64,000 bases of DNA from Nakaseomyces glabratus (taxonomy: Eukaryota; Ascomycota; Saccharomycetes; Saccharomycetales; Saccharomycetaceae): assembly GCF_010111755.1 (NCBI RefSeq), contig NC_088959.1:1-64000 (forward strand). The letters run 5' to 3'. Position 1 is the stretch's first letter. Each line of letters starts with the position of its first letter. A program made the position numbers and the translations under genes. Below the pieces are notes generated by a model that had not been told where the DNA came from, searched no databases, and was given only the letters and a program-made list of their open reading frames with translations. Positions 43,462-54,617 of this stretch are shown one piece after another.

Positions 43462-45465
43462 TGTAGCATATCAAGTTTTTGTTTTCTGGAGTTTTCAGTG
43501 TAAGAGTTGTTACTTACTTAGTATGTTTCTGTTAGAGTGTAAGGATACATTTCAATAAAGAGCAGTTTATCGAAATTTATACTTTATATATAAAGAAAAT
43601 GTTCATGTTTTTATTTTTATCAATCCTTAGTGACTATCAAAAAAATTTACGTGAGGTCCCTTTACGAACTGTGTATAATAATACATATCTAATCTCCTTA
43701 CAAATAATCTTATAATGTCAACTAAAAGATGGTGGAATTTCCGAGGTGTTTAAAATTCAATAACACTTCTGAATCGGGAAATGTTATAACAAGAGAGGCC
43801 TAAGAGAACTAAAATGATCTGTGATATACGGTCCTTCCAGTATGAAATTTCTATGTTTTAATCGAGAAGAGCAGCACTATAGAAAGGAAAACCATCTAAA
43901 AACCATTTGACAAAGTTGCGGAGCTTCCATGCAAAAAAAAGGCTAGTGGAATCCAATTACTGTTGATACTCAGACATTGAAATAGGAATTTTCTCCTCTA
44001 AAACCCTCAAAAATACACACTGTTGAAGTGAAGGATAACTATTTCCTAGTTATCCCGTATAGGTGTCCACTTGCAAGACTGCAGTAGTGGGTAGCACTAA
44101 TAAGCACTAACATAATAAGGACAAGGGAATAGACAATTATCTTTTTCCTTTTGTTATTTTGCCTAGAAAGCAGGTACATCACAATACCTGAACGGAGTGT
44201 CAGAAACACATAACATACAAAATAATATAGTAAGAAACACCAGAGAGACGAGAGAGATAGATAGAGGGGACTTCGAGGAGATATCAATGTAGTTAAGTTG
44301 TTTCCGTTACTTTTTTCTAGATTTTTGTAGTCTTCACCTCTGATATTCAAGAGCAAAATCCACTCACTTTACCAAAACAGGTAAACACCCAAACAAATTG
44401 AATTGTCCGAAAGGTCGTTCAAGTGACAAACTATCGATAAAATTGCCTTACAATCGAAAGAGGTACCATTTCAAATGAGTTATCCTACGTGGGGGGGGGG
44501 GGGGAGTAGGAGTAGTTTAACTGACATTGTAGGAGAACGGTAGAAAGAAAGTCAACCCTGGCAATACCGGCTGATACAACAGAAGAGGGTGACAACCCGG
44601 AACACAATTGGACCTGTTCATACGCGGGACATTAAAGCCAGTTTACTATGTCCTTAATATATATAACTATGATAAGATTACTGTCGTTTGGGTGCTTCTA
44701 TCAGAGCATTATGGTTAGGGAGTGACACCTTTTATTCAATCGAGATTGCAAGAAATACACACATATGCCCACATATACGCAATTATATATATGCAATTAT
44801 ATATATGCATTGTAGTCGTCGTAATATAGTTTGGAGAGCTGAAACTAGCTGGAAACATTGGCAGATACTACATCATATGCCAAGTTATAGAGCTATGTAA
44901 ATTGTAGCTTGTCGCAACTACTGTAAAACTGCTATTTGGGCCTAACCAGTTGGGTTCTCAACCTTCGTGAGGCTTACAGGAGCTACTCGTAGAACGATAC
45001 TCACCTGACCATACAGCCAATAGAATCAGAGGATCGCAAGGAAATCTCAACTTCACACAGAAATACCTGCACCGCACGCCAATTCTAAGTTGTACTGTTT
45101 ACCCGGCTAATCACCATTTTCTACGTTTTCGTTATATGTGACAGCATCCTGTGTGCTCGGTGTGCAGTCTGTACTGTGAAGTTCTCGCAAAGGTGAGGCC
45201 CTTGCCAATTCTCAGGCTTCCCCTTCACTGGAGGAGGAATAACGAGTGCAAAATCCAAATGAGTGTGTGTATGTGAGTGCTTAAACCATTTCCCCCAGAT
45301 GTTTTAGCTATTTCAAGTGATTGGAATAACATATTATTTGTTAACACATTAACATACAATTAACGTTTATCAGTTACAGAGATCTACTAGGCTCAATATA
45401 ACTTCAGTTAACGAGGTGAAAAGACAACCGTTTCAGATAAATATAAAGGAAAACAAAAAGCAAAG
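43462..45465. other. Two-kilobase spacer upstream of ATP14
   Basis: No gene is supported. A run of 14 G at 44491-44504 stands out. A 105-codon minus-strand frame at 44039-44356 opens with TTG and has no recognisable relative. Microsatellite-like TATATATGCA occurs near 44785-44810. Confidence 0.65.
44491..44504 (+). repeat. Homopolymer run of 14 G
   Basis: A run of 14 G lies in an otherwise AT-rich spacer, about 960 bp upstream of ATP14. Shorter G or C runs occur at 45790-45798 (9 C), 54100-54110 (11 G) and 55364-55375. Assembly length error is possible. Confidence 0.9.
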
Positions 45466-45783
45466 ATGTTCAGAACAAGTCTACGTCAGTTCAGCAGTTG
45501 CAGGGTCTCTAGAAACATTATCTCTGATCTATACTTGAAGGAATTGAAGAGTGTGAAGGTTACTCCATTCTCCATGAAGGATGCTGAAGGCAATGTGAAG
45601 CCATGGAGTCCTCCAGCCAAGCCACAAGCTCCTCAGAGCGAGCTTACTTCCGGCAACGACCTGTTGAAGAGTTACAAAGAGGAACCAGTCGAGACTTTGC
45701 ACACACAACCAGCAGAGACAGAAGGCGCTACACAGATCGAAGAACACTGGCTAGTACTATCTGAAGAAGAACCAGCTCACTAA
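45466..45783 (+). CDS. ATP14: ATP synthase subunit h (Atp14)
   Basis: This 105-residue subunit of the mitochondrial F1Fo-ATP synthase peripheral stalk starts with a presequence (MFRTSLRQFSSCRVSR). The mature part starts around NIISDLYLKELKSVK and ends in an acidic stretch (EEHWLVLSEEEPAH), characteristic of subunit h. It is shorter than the S. cerevisiae precursor (124 residues), mainly in the central Pro/Gln-rich linker. Its place between the YLR297W-like gene and GSP1 matches YLR295C. Confidence 0.92.
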   Translation: MFRTSLRQFSSCRVSRNIISDLYLKELKSVKVTPFSMKDAEGNVKPWSPPAKPQAPQSELTSGNDLLKSYKEEPVETLHTQPAETEGATQIEEHWLVLSEEEPAH

Positions 45784-46520
45784 GAATATCCCCCCCCCAA
45801 CTTGTAATCTTTTTCAAAAGCTTTCCCTATCTTCCATAAGACAAAGTAAAAGGGCTAGTTACTGATAACATTCATTAATTTGGGAACAGAATAAACCATA
45901 AGCACCACCACAGGAATTAAAAATGGACTAGAACTGGGTTGAAAATCAAAACTAGCAAACTACAAAGAAAAAGCATTTCATCTTCAAACACTATCCTGAC
46001 TTCCCTCCACAGAAAGAAAAATATCACATCAACATACACACAAGTAAATATATATATATACTTTTTTTCAAATATTCCTTATAACCATTGAAAACTCACT
46101 CAAAAAGTATAAACTGACTGTAATTGCCCATTACATTCCCATTTAAACATGAAATGAGAGAGAGAGAGAGAAAGAAAGTCATATGACTTCTTCGTGAAAC
46201 GAAATAGAAAAATCCAATACAACAGTTGACGAACAAAACGTGACTAACGTACATATTTACATAAAAGCGATGACGCGTATATAACGATCTGTATTTCAAA
46301 ATTTTTTTTTTTTTTTTTTGAGAATTTCGTCTTTTCAGCCCAACGGGAAGCAAAACAAATTTTCTTTTGCGATGGGAAGGGATAGTGAACTGAAAAAAAA
46401 AATTAGTATATAACAATTAGCAAGACTTGATCTACTTGTTGGATCTTGGAGTGTATTTGCGTTAAGTATATTTTACAGACAAGGATAACGAACACACAAA
46501 AAAATAACAGTATAAAAACA
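45784..46520. other. Spacer between ATP14 and GSP1
   Basis: The 737-bp region includes a nine-C run just after the ATP14 stop (45790-45798), a GA-rich microsatellite near 46154-46176 and a long T tract at about 46301-46319. It holds the GSP1 promoter. No gene is supported. Confidence 0.65.
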
Positions 46521-47165
46521 ATGAGTGCTGAAGTTCCTACATTTAAGCTAGTTTTGGTTGGTGACGGTGGTACCGGTAAGACCACTTTTGTCAAGAGACA
46601 TTTGACTGGTGAGTTTGAGAAGAAGTACATTGCCACCATTGGTGTTGAAGTGCACCCATTGGCCTTCCACACTAACTTCGGTGAGATCAAGTTTGATGTC
46701 TGGGATACCGCTGGTCAAGAGAAGTTCGGTGGTCTAAGAGACGGTTACTACATCAACGCCCAATGTGGTATCATTATGTTCGATGTTACTTCCAGAATCA
46801 CTTACAAGAACGTTCCAAACTGGCACAGAGACTTGGTCCGTGTCTGTGAGAACATCCCAATTGTCCTATGTGGTAACAAGGTCGATGTTAAGGAGAGAAA
46901 GGTGAAGGCTAAGACCATCACTTTCCACAGAAAGAAGAACTTGCAATACTACGATATTTCCGCCAAGTCTAACTACAACTTCGAAAAGCCATTCTTGTGG
47001 TTGGCTAGAAAGTTGGCTGGTAACCCTCAATTGGAATTCGTCGCCTCCCCAGCTTTGGCTCCACCAGAAGTCCAAGTCGATGAGCAATTGATGCAACAAT
47101 ACCAACAAGAAATGGAACAAGCTACCGCTTTGCCATTGCCAGATGAAGACGATGCTGATTTGTAA
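46521..47165 (+). CDS. GSP1: Ran GTPase
   Basis: This 214-residue small GTPase drives nucleocytoplasmic transport. The P-loop is GDGGTGKT (residues 14-21), the switch II region [10 protein letters not shown], and the guanine specificity motifs are NKVD and SAKS. The acidic Ran tail ends in DEDDADL. Codon use is extremely biased, as for an abundant protein. The frame stays open 25 codons upstream from an ATG at 46446, but Ran proteins begin as [16 protein letters not shown], so 46521 is taken. Position matches YLR293C. Confidence 0.98.
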   Translation: MSAEVPTFKLVLVGDGGTGKTTFVKRHLTGEFEKKYIATIGVEVHPLAFHTNFGEIKFDVWDTAGQEKFGGLRDGYYINAQCGIIMFDVTSRITYKNVPNWHRDLVRVCENIPIVLCGNKVDVKERKVKAKTITFHRKKNLQYYDISAKSNYNFEKPFLWLARKLAGNPQLEFVASPALAPPEVQVDEQLMQQYQQEMEQATALPLPDEDDADL

Positions 47166-47815
47166 GTTTAGATAATATAATATACCATCATGTAGCACAC
47201 CCCCTCATCCCCCCTCAAGAATAGAAAAGGAAATAATTTACACAAACTCCCACAAAATAAATACAACTACATTAAATATAACAGTCACCGATCGTATACG
47301 TCTTCATGTATACTATTAAATTAGGAAGAGACAATATTCGGTTAGACTTTATAAATAAGCAAACGTATGTGCTCGAGAACGCTTATGATCAATTGAGATC
47401 GATATCCGACCGGTACATACTCGTTGAGGCTATCAAATATTGATCTGTCCTTTCCCCTTTACAAACCAAAGTATAACTTACGATTGATCTTCACCGATGA
47501 ACAACTACTCAGATTTGAGATATACCTCCGAAATAGTTTTACCATAAATATAGTTTCCTTATACATAACTATATATATTATTAGAATCGAATGCCTATTA
47601 TGGTGTTTATATGAAGTCATTAACTACGACTAATTAAAAGGCTACACGAAGCTCGAAGTGAAGCGATCTCTCAAATACTACCATATAATAGAAACTTAAA
47701 TGCAACTTGTTGCGAAAAGGTCCACATCAATTTCTCGATCATATAGTATTGTATTCAATAACTAGACAATTATACTTGGTTACAACTTCCAAAGGGTACA
47801 TAAGAACGATTAAAA
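47166..47815. other. Spacer between GSP1 and SEC72
   Basis: The 650-bp AT-rich region holds a GSP1 terminator and the SEC72 promoter. No gene is supported. Confidence 0.65.
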
Positions 47816-48391
47816 ATGGCTTTGGTATATGATGAAAACAGCAAGAAGATATCGGTAGACACTGAAGAAGAATCAGTTTTAATAAATGTCGAGCAAATTA
47901 ACAAATTGACACAAGCACTTATTGGTACAAACAAACCAAATCTGACACCGGAACCTAGCAATGAATCTACGAAGATGATTCAAAACTTGTTTGAAAATGG
48001 TGCACAACACGCTAAGATGAAGAAATTTCCTGAAGCCTTGAAGAGTGTGACACTAGCCATCGAGATGGCTCAGAGAAAAAGAACTCCATGGGAAGCATTT
48101 GCAGTTCAACTAAATGAGTTACATTATCTAATGCGTAATAAGGTTGACCTGTCTCTGACACAGCAGAGATACTTGGAAGCTCTACAAGATTTGGAGTTTC
48201 TTCTCAACACTGCTTTGATTCACCCAGAAACTTTCATTAGAAAATGTGATGCTTTAGTCAATCTAGGTCAACTCGAAGAAGCCCGTATTACATGTGAAAG
48301 AGGTCTAAGTTTAGCACCAGAAGATACAAAATTAAAGGCCATGATGTTTGAAATAACTAGAAGATTGGCAGATTACAACGGCGAGATCTAA
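47816..48391 (+). CDS. SEC72: Sec72, subunit of the Sec63 translocation complex
   Basis: This 191-residue peripheral ER protein helps post-translational protein import through the Sec61/Sec63 complex. The C-terminal two thirds form TPR-like helical repeats (FENGAQHAKMKKFPEALKSV, then CDALVNLGQLEEARITCERG). Length and position agree with S. cerevisiae Sec72 (193 residues, YLR292C). The following S. cerevisiae gene, GCN3, is missing here. Confidence 0.95.
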   Translation: MALVYDENSKKISVDTEEESVLINVEQINKLTQALIGTNKPNLTPEPSNESTKMIQNLFENGAQHAKMKKFPEALKSVTLAIEMAQRKRTPWEAFAVQLNELHYLMRNKVDLSLTQQRYLEALQDLEFLLNTALIHPETFIRKCDALVNLGQLEEARITCERGLSLAPEDTKLKAMMFEITRRLADYNGEI

Positions 48392-48805
48392 GAAATGATC
48401 ACCACCTACCACCTCTTATTCTAACATCACCTATAACTTAACAAAGACAATTACTTATTGGTGCAATTTACTTCCATCTGTACATTACTTCAAAAATATC
48501 TTGGGGGGAATTAGCATTGGTCATTTTCATATAGAGTATGATATATATAGATCTATTAGATAAATATAACTAATAAATTTCGGCATAAGTTTGACAATTA
48601 GCTATGCTATATGCTATAATACCAAGAATCGTAATTCTAAAATTTCTACTGTGCTAGATGTCATTAAAATCAAATAAAGTTGATTACCTTAAAATTGGAA
48701 ACATTAAAACTTAGGGAAAATTTAAACTATAGTAGGAGGCTTCTAAGTTTATCTTATACAGGCTGATATTTGGTGGACAAAACCTCAGAAATATTTGATT
48801 AAAAT
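48392..48805. other. Spacer between SEC72 and COQ11; GCN3 absent
   Basis: The 414-bp AT-rich region lies where S. cerevisiae has GCN3 (YLR291C). No remnant of an eIF2B alpha coding sequence is visible. Confidence 0.65.
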
Positions 48806-49588
48806 ATGCAATCGTTGTTGGTCTTTGGAGGCAATGGGTTTCTAGGCAAGAGGATATGTCAAGAGGCGATTAGACAAGGATTGAAGGTAACATCAATAAG
48901 TCGATCAGGACAACCACCGAGTAGCTCCAATGCTGGTGATTTAAAATGGATAGAGAAGGTCAATTGGAAATCAGCCGACATTTTTGAACCCGAAAGTTAT
49001 GCCAGTAGTTTGCGTGAAGCTGACCATGTTGTTCACTCTATGGGTATCCTGTTAGAGAACGAAAACTATAAGAAACTATTGAACGGCGGAAGCTTTGAGC
49101 TAAAATTTGGAGCTAACCCGCTTGAGAAGACCGACTCAGGAAATTTTACATATGAGAGAATGAATAAAGAGAGTGTTCTTATACTTGCAAAGGCTTTTGA
49201 TACAGTAAAGAAAGCCAACCCAAGGACGTCGTTAAGTTATATATCTGCAGATAATTGGAATCCTATAATAACAGATGGATATATAAATTCTAAACGTGAG
49301 GCAGAGAGAGAATTACTAAAATTCAAGTCATTTAGGACAATTGTTGCTAGACCTGGATTCATGTATGATGAAAATAGGAATGCAAGTGATAAGCGACATC
49401 TAGTTCAATCCACGCTAGATTTCTTCAATTGGACAAATAAAACTTTATTAGGCAACTCAATAAGATGTGTGAATAATATGATAAGACCAACAATATCAGC
49501 TCAACAGGTGAGTAGGGCTTTGGTTGCCAAGATAAATGATCCATCATTTAGCGGCATATTATACTTGGAAGACCTTTTAAAGAATTAG
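48806..49588 (+). CDS. COQ11: Coq11, SDR-fold coenzyme Q synthome protein
   Basis: This 260-residue atypical short-chain dehydrogenase associates with the mitochondrial coenzyme Q biosynthetic complex. The nucleotide-binding motif VFGGNGFLGKRI is at the N-terminus. A later YINSKREAER carries the Tyr-X3-Lys pair of extended SDRs. Length and gene order (YLR290C) agree with S. cerevisiae. It is convergent with GUF1, about 100 bp away. Confidence 0.93.
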   Translation: MQSLLVFGGNGFLGKRICQEAIRQGLKVTSISRSGQPPSSSNAGDLKWIEKVNWKSADIFEPESYASSLREADHVVHSMGILLENENYKKLLNGGSFELKFGANPLEKTDSGNFTYERMNKESVLILAKAFDTVKKANPRTSLSYISADNWNPIITDGYINSKREAERELLKFKSFRTIVARPGFMYDENRNASDKRHLVQSTLDFFNWTNKTLLGNSIRCVNNMIRPTISAQQVSRALVAKINDPSFSGILYLEDLLKN

Positions 49589-49692
49589 GAAGAATACATG
49601 AAAAATAACTAATGTATTATGCTGATTCCGTTAATAACGAATATGATTTATATATATGTACATGTTTTTCTATTTAATGGCAATTGTTATTA

Positions 49693-51666
49693 TCAACGTT
49701 TCAAAAAGGCTTGATATGCCTCTTGGTTTATTTGTACTCTACCAACCGATCTCATTTGTTTTTTACCTTCCTTTTGCTTTTCAAGCAACTTCTTTCTTCT
49801 GGATACATCTGAAGCATGCAACCTTGCAAGAACATCCTTTCTTCTAGCCTTTATTGTTTGTCTAGCTACAATCTTGGTGCCTGCCCTAGCCTGGATTACA
49901 ACTTCAAATAATTGAGACTTAACATACTCCTTGAACTTTTGCACCCATTCTCTACCCACTTTTTCAACTTCAGTTCGATGAAGCACCCTTGCTAAAGCAT
50001 CAATACTTTGACCATTAACCAAAAGCTCTAGTTTGACTACATCAGATTCTCTGTAGCCAATATCTTCATAATCTAAAGAGGCATATCCCTTAGACGCCGC
50101 TTTCAATTTTCCAAAGAAGTCATCTACTAGATGAGCCAATGGCAAATGGTATTTCAAGACAACTTGGCCTCTTGTATTCAAATAAGTTATTTCCTTCTGT
50201 TGACCTCTATTGGCATCACAGAGTTTAATGACATTTCCCAGAAATTCTTGAGGCAATGTTATGGTGGCTTCTACAAAGGGTTCCAGAAGTTCTTCAACCT
50301 TCATTCGCCTTGTAGCGCTATCTGGAAAGTCATCAGGATTTGTAATAATAGACTCTGTACCATCTGTCATTCTTACCATATATGGGACCGTGGGTTGTGT
50401 GATAATTAGCTTTGAGCCGTATTCCTTTTCTAGTCTTTCTCTAAATACAGATGCATGCAAGGAGCCCAAAAACCCTAATCTCCATCCTTGCCCTAAAGCA
50501 TTAGATGTTTCTCTTTCCAGTGTTACCGACCTATCATTCAGAACCAACCGGTTAATATCATCGTCCATTGCCTTAAATTCAGTTCCAGTAGAGGGGAAAG
50601 CTCCAACATAGACCATTGGTTTTTGTTCCTCGAATCCAGGTAGAATATCTGTCACACTCTCTTTTCCTACATGCATTAATGTATCACCTACATGGGCATC
50701 TGAAGAGTCTTTCATTCCCAAAACGACATACCCTACTTGACCCACAACCAATGAACCGGTTGGAACTCTATCAGGATACATAATGCCAAGTTCTTTCACC
50801 TCATACTTTTTGTTAGTATGTGCACATAGTACCTTTTCACCCTTTTTTAATTTTCCGTCAACAATATTTACTAGAAGTATTACTCCTAAGTATGAATCAT
50901 ACCAAGAATCCACCAATAGTGCGCGGAATGGTTTCTTCTTATTACCAGTAGGAGGAGGGATTCTATCAACGATGGTAGGCAGAAGCATCTCTTTGACATT
51001 AAGACCTGTTTTAGCACTCACACCAATTATTTCATCTCTCGGTAGCTCAAAATTGTCCTCGATTTCAGCTTTAGCTCTTTCGACATCTGCAACATTTAAA
51101 TCAATTTTGTTGACCACAGGTATAAGTTTTAAGCCCATACTATAAGCAAGATAAAAATTAGCAACTGTTTGAGCTTGAACTCCTTGAGATGCATCAACAA
51201 GCAATAGAGCTCCACCACAAGAAGCATAAGACCTCGAGACTTCTCCTCGAAAATCAACATGACCTGGCGTATCGACTAAATGTAGCAAATAATCTTCTCC
51301 ATTACGCTTGTCATGGTAGAACATTGTACAAGTCTGAGCTTTGATTGTAATACCTCTTTCTCTTTCTACTTCTAATTTATCAAGCACTTGTTTGTTTGAA
51401 GAGTTCTTGTCTATGACTCCCGTTATCTCTAACAATCGATCACTCAAAGTCGATTTCCCATGATCAACATGGGCGACAATCGAAAAGTTTCTATAGTTCT
51501 CCTGTGGTATGTTCTCAATTCGTGCCTGTATCTCAGCATTACTTAAATGGTGATTCCATCGTACTCTGACCAACGACAATGTGTATTTATTAATATTGGG
51601 ATGCCTTCGAAAGCCTCGACCACCAAGTGAAGGGCACAAACTTCTTAAACCTAAGGTCTTCAGCAT
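49693..51666 (-). CDS. GUF1: Mitochondrial elongation factor 4 (LepA/Guf1)
   Basis: This 657-residue GTPase of the LepA/EF4 family supports mitochondrial translation under stress. The first about 45 residues are a basic presequence. The G domain shows [24 protein letters not shown] and NKIDL. EF-G-like domains follow, and the LepA-specific C-terminal domain is rich in basic residues ([20 protein letters not shown]). It corresponds to YLR289W and is the last gene of the inverted YLR block. Confidence 0.97.
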   Translation of the reverse strand: MLKTLGLRSLCPSLGGRGFRRHPNINKYTLSLVRVRWNHHLSNAEIQARIENIPQENYRNFSIVAHVDHGKSTLSDRLLEITGVIDKNSSNKQVLDKLEVERERGITIKAQTCTMFYHDKRNGEDYLLHLVDTPGHVDFRGEVSRSYASCGGALLLVDASQGVQAQTVANFYLAYSMGLKLIPVVNKIDLNVADVERAKAEIEDNFELPRDEIIGVSAKTGLNVKEMLLPTIVDRIPPPTGNKKKPFRALLVDSWYDSYLGVILLVNIVDGKLKKGEKVLCAHTNKKYEVKELGIMYPDRVPTGSLVVGQVGYVVLGMKDSSDAHVGDTLMHVGKESVTDILPGFEEQKPMVYVGAFPSTGTEFKAMDDDINRLVLNDRSVTLERETSNALGQGWRLGFLGSLHASVFRERLEKEYGSKLIITQPTVPYMVRMTDGTESIITNPDDFPDSATRRMKVEELLEPFVEATITLPQEFLGNVIKLCDANRGQQKEITYLNTRGQVVLKYHLPLAHLVDDFFGKLKAASKGYASLDYEDIGYRESDVVKLELLVNGQSIDALARVLHRTEVEKVGREWVQKFKEYVKSQLFEVVIQARAGTKIVARQTIKARRKDVLARLHASDVSRRKKLLEKQKEGKKQMRSVGRVQINQEAYQAFLKR

Positions 51667-52041
51667 CTCATTATTTGCTATTTCAAAGTCACTGTACCTG
51701 CCCTTATAAATGGTTTACTGATTGTAAAAGGTTAGCCATCAAATTTCACTATTCTTTTCAGTCATTCTGATTGAAATTTTAAGGTAAACTGAAATTTTCA
51801 CAAGTAAAGGTCGAAAAACCGAAGATATAAGCAATTTAGCATTGATTTACAGTCATAATTTACTTGAGCAAGACAACAAAGATCTAGTATAATTGACTCA
51901 AAAGTTTCTAACTCTTAGGGTGAAACAAAAATAAGTTGTTAATATATTCTAATATTTCAAACACTGGTACAAAAGAAGAGTTTGAGACCCAGAGCGTCCC
52001 TGAGCAATTTTCCGAATTTATTTGACAATAAGGATATAGAT
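51667..52041. other. Divergent spacer at a synteny junction (YLR289/YMR150)
   Basis: The 375-bp region between divergent GUF1 and IMP1 joins the YLR and YMR ancestral blocks. No repeat or tRNA is visible there. Confidence 0.65.
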
Positions 52042-52611
52042 ATGCTACGAATAATAAGGCCAGGTACCTATGTGATACAGTCGCTCTGCTTTTTACATGT
52101 ATTCCACACATATTTCTATGAATTTACCGAAACTAGAGGTGAATCGATGCTGCCCACACTTAGCGCTACCAAAGACTTTGTCCATGTAGATAAGAGATAC
52201 AGAAACGGCAAGAATGTACGGCTAGGAGATTGCATAGTGGCTGTAAAGCCAACAGATCCTACACATCGTGTATGCAAGCGTATTAGCGGCATGCCTGGTG
52301 ACCTAATACTGGTTGATCCCGGCGTCAAGAAGGACCTTGTCAACTATTCTCGGAGTGAAGAAGCGATGGATGATAATGAGGAGTTTCGAACATACATCCG
52401 TGTACCGAAGGGGCATGTGTGGGTCACAGGAGACAATCTATCACACTCTTTAGATTCAAGAACATATAACGCATTACCAATGGGTCTCATAAAAGGTAAG
52501 ATAGTAGCGGCAAATGATTTCAACGAACCATTTTGGAACCCAAAAACTAAAAAGATATGGGGTTTCCGTAAGATACCCAACACATATGAGGATTTTTTGT
52601 CTGTTGATTAA
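52042..52611 (+). CDS. IMP1: Mitochondrial inner membrane peptidase subunit 1
   Basis: This 189-residue type I signal peptidase-like protease removes sorting peptides in the intermembrane space. Catalytic Ser35 is in RGESMLPTLS and general-base Lys79 in RVCKRISGMPGD; the 44-residue spacing equals that of S. cerevisiae Imp1. A short hydrophobic segment (residues about 9-26) anchors it. The frame continues 20 codons upstream but begins with TTG, so the ATG at 52042 is chosen, giving the yeast length of 190. Confidence 0.95.
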   Translation: MLRIIRPGTYVIQSLCFLHVFHTYFYEFTETRGESMLPTLSATKDFVHVDKRYRNGKNVRLGDCIVAVKPTDPTHRVCKRISGMPGDLILVDPGVKKDLVNYSRSEEAMDDNEEFRTYIRVPKGHVWVTGDNLSHSLDSRTYNALPMGLIKGKIVAANDFNEPFWNPKTKKIWGFRKIPNTYEDFLSVD

Positions 52612-52821
52612 TGGTATTTATAGCTATTAAATATTGATTGGATCATATTCTAGCGAACTTAGAACGTGTAGTAGTTTTACAGGCTATTTATTCCAAAAAA
52701 TCAGAGAATGGATTCTATCAAAAATAGTAGATGTATCAAAGTAGGCTACTTACATATTTGTTATTGCATTATTTCATTTATTCTGTATTTATTGAACTAA
52801 TTTACTCTTTGAAAAAAAATC

Positions 52822-53652
52822 TTACAATGGTTTCTCGACTGATCTTAAGAACTTAGCACTAATCCAGATACCTGGGACACCCAAGCAAATAGCCCTGTTG
52901 ATAGTTTCAAAGATACCAGTGCCCAATTGATATTGAGTAAAGATATATTCAAATCCGACGATTGTAACAACAAAACCAATAAAATAGATGAAGTTGCCCT
53001 TTGGCATGTTACCGAAGTTAACTGCACCAGCTGCAAACCAGGTGATGACTAAGGCGGCAAAGGTAGCTAGGATGATGAGAGCGAATAATTGTGCGAAGAG
53101 CTTAGGAGCATGGGTTGGAGGCTTGTTGAAGGTATGGGCCAACTCTTTCTTAATGGCTAGTTCTCGTTGAGGAAGCTCTTCGGTAAGCATAGATTCCTGC
53201 AACTGCATGTAGAATAGAGTCTTTAGAACGCCTTCACTATCATCTTTGCTCGCAGCGACAACAGTAACGGCCAATGGTTTGTTACCAAGTTCCTTTTGAA
53301 CCGCCAACAAGTTCTTGTCTAATTTGTCCATATTAATCTCGAACAAGTAGATATCACCAGCCCTTTCTTTGATTGGATAAACAACCTCTAGACTCTTGTC
53401 TGGATGACCTAGGTAGACATTAGCCTGATCTAGTGGGGTCTCGGATTTGAAAGTGACGAGGTAAATGGCGTCAGGGATTGTGACTTCGATAACCTTCAAT
53501 TGCTGATCGGTGACTATATCTGCGCTTACTTCTTTGAACGTTAACAGTTTCTTTTCATCGTCTGTGTAGTTAATAACATTGACGTCGGTCAATCTCAATG
53601 CCAGTGTGATGTAACTGAAGATAGAGAACAGTGCCAATTGACTCCAGCGCAT
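52822..53652 (-). CDS. SWP1: Oligosaccharyltransferase subunit Swp1 (ribophorin II)
   Basis: This 276-residue ER membrane protein is a subunit of the oligosaccharyltransferase complex for N-glycosylation. A signal peptide (residues 1-18) is followed by a lumenal beta-rich domain, then three hydrophobic segments (residues about 188-270) with a short cytosolic loop. The C-terminal LRSVEKPL resembles the family end. It is divergent from no close gene and convergent with IMP1, as for YMR149W and YMR150C. Confidence 0.95.
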   Translation of the reverse strand: MRWSQLALFSIFSYITLALRLTDVNVINYTDDEKKLLTFKEVSADIVTDQQLKVIEVTIPDAIYLVTFKSETPLDQANVYLGHPDKSLEVVYPIKERAGDIYLFEINMDKLDKNLLAVQKELGNKPLAVTVVAASKDDSEGVLKTLFYMQLQESMLTEELPQRELAIKKELAHTFNKPPTHAPKLFAQLFALIILATFAALVITWFAAGAVNFGNMPKGNFIYFIGFVVTIVGFEYIFTQYQLGTGIFETINRAICLGVPGIWISAKFLRSVEKPL

Positions 53653-54227
53653 TCTTGTATCTATATATGGTTATTCGATTTGCTTCTGGTCGGGCAGATG
53701 GGGGAACAAAACAGGTATGTCTGAGAATCCTAGCTTTTCAATCAATCCTGAATCTGTATGATCACACAAATGGGAACCTTCAATGGCAAGTGGAAGCGTT
53801 TACCCTTTGCTAATACACAAAAGATGGTAAAACGAAGGCGGAAAGCGTTACTGCTTTGCAAATCCAATCCTTGGCTACGTTATTGACAGGTTTCCAGCAC
53901 ACCACTTTGGACACTTTCGCAGGAAGAAGGAAGACAGCCAAAAACTTTCCCCTTCGGTGCGTACAAAATGGCTTCAGAGTGGGCCCGAAGAGGAAGAGGA
54001 TTAAAGCGACACCTGAAACAGCAACCGTATGAAGGTAAACCAGAATTGAGTGCTGAGCACACGCTAGACGAAAAATCACATGACTAACAGTAGAGATGTG
54101 GGGGGGGGGGTGCAATGGTAAGTACCATAAAACCTAGTAGTTGCGCCTAGAAATGGGTAAATAAGAGAGTATACGTGTGGAATGAATGAGTATAAAGCAG
54201 TGAATCCAGGTAAATTTTTTATTTTCT
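53653..54227. other. Spacer between SWP1 and OSW5
   Basis: The 575-bp region is the SWP1 promoter. A run of 11 G at 54100-54110 occurs. From about 53880 onward the base composition becomes richer in G+C. No gene is supported. Confidence 0.6.
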
Positions 54228-54617
54228 TCATATCCCTGTCTCCAGTGACCTTGCGATGTTGTAAGTGTGTGAGTTTGTGTCTGTCTTTGAGTGCATCGAG
54301 TGCATCGAATGTATCGAGGACAGAACAGGCGAGACCTGCGGACTTGAGGCTGGTTGCAACACCCTGAGGTCAAACTTCTTGTTACGTGCTCTTGGCGAGG
54401 GCTTGGCTACAGCGAGTGCATGAGCCTGAGGATCGTCAGTTGTGTACTTGTTATCCATGAACGTGTCCGACTTCAGGTACAAATACGAGGCTGCCCTGTA
54501 CAGCGCGTCCGAAACCGCCCCGCACACCACGACGCACAGCGCAAACCACGTAGCACCCACCAGCAGCGGTACTACCACCAGACTAGCCACGAGCGGCACG
54601 ATAAGTCTCCCTTGCAT
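54228..54617 (-). CDS. OSW5: Osw5/Ldo16, lipid droplet organisation protein
   Basis: This 129-residue protein has two hydrophobic segments near the N-terminus (residues about 5-36), forming a hairpin-like membrane region, and a polar Ser-rich tail. It is identified by that layout and by position between SWP1 and NDE1 (YMR148W). In S. cerevisiae the product is Ldo16, a seipin-associated regulator of lipid droplets, originally named for outer spore wall. Codon use is much richer in G+C than in neighbouring genes. I see no upstream exon for the longer Ldo45 form. Confidence 0.82.
   Translation of the reverse strand: MQGRLIVPLVASLVVVPLLVGATWFALCVVVCGAVSDALYRAASYLYLKSDTFMDNKYTTDDPQAHALAVAKPSPRARNKKFDLRVLQPASSPQVSPVLSSIHSMHSMHSKTDTNSHTYNIARSLETGI

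Noticed and set aside
44039..44356. 105-codon minus-strand frame with hydrophobic segments
   Set aside because: It opens with TTG, has no recognisable relative and lies in an AT-rich spacer where hydrophobic random frames are common.
46446..46520. Upstream in-frame extension of GSP1 from an ATG at 46446
   Set aside because: Ran proteins are invariant at the N-terminus and start at 46521; the extension is unrelated leader sequence.
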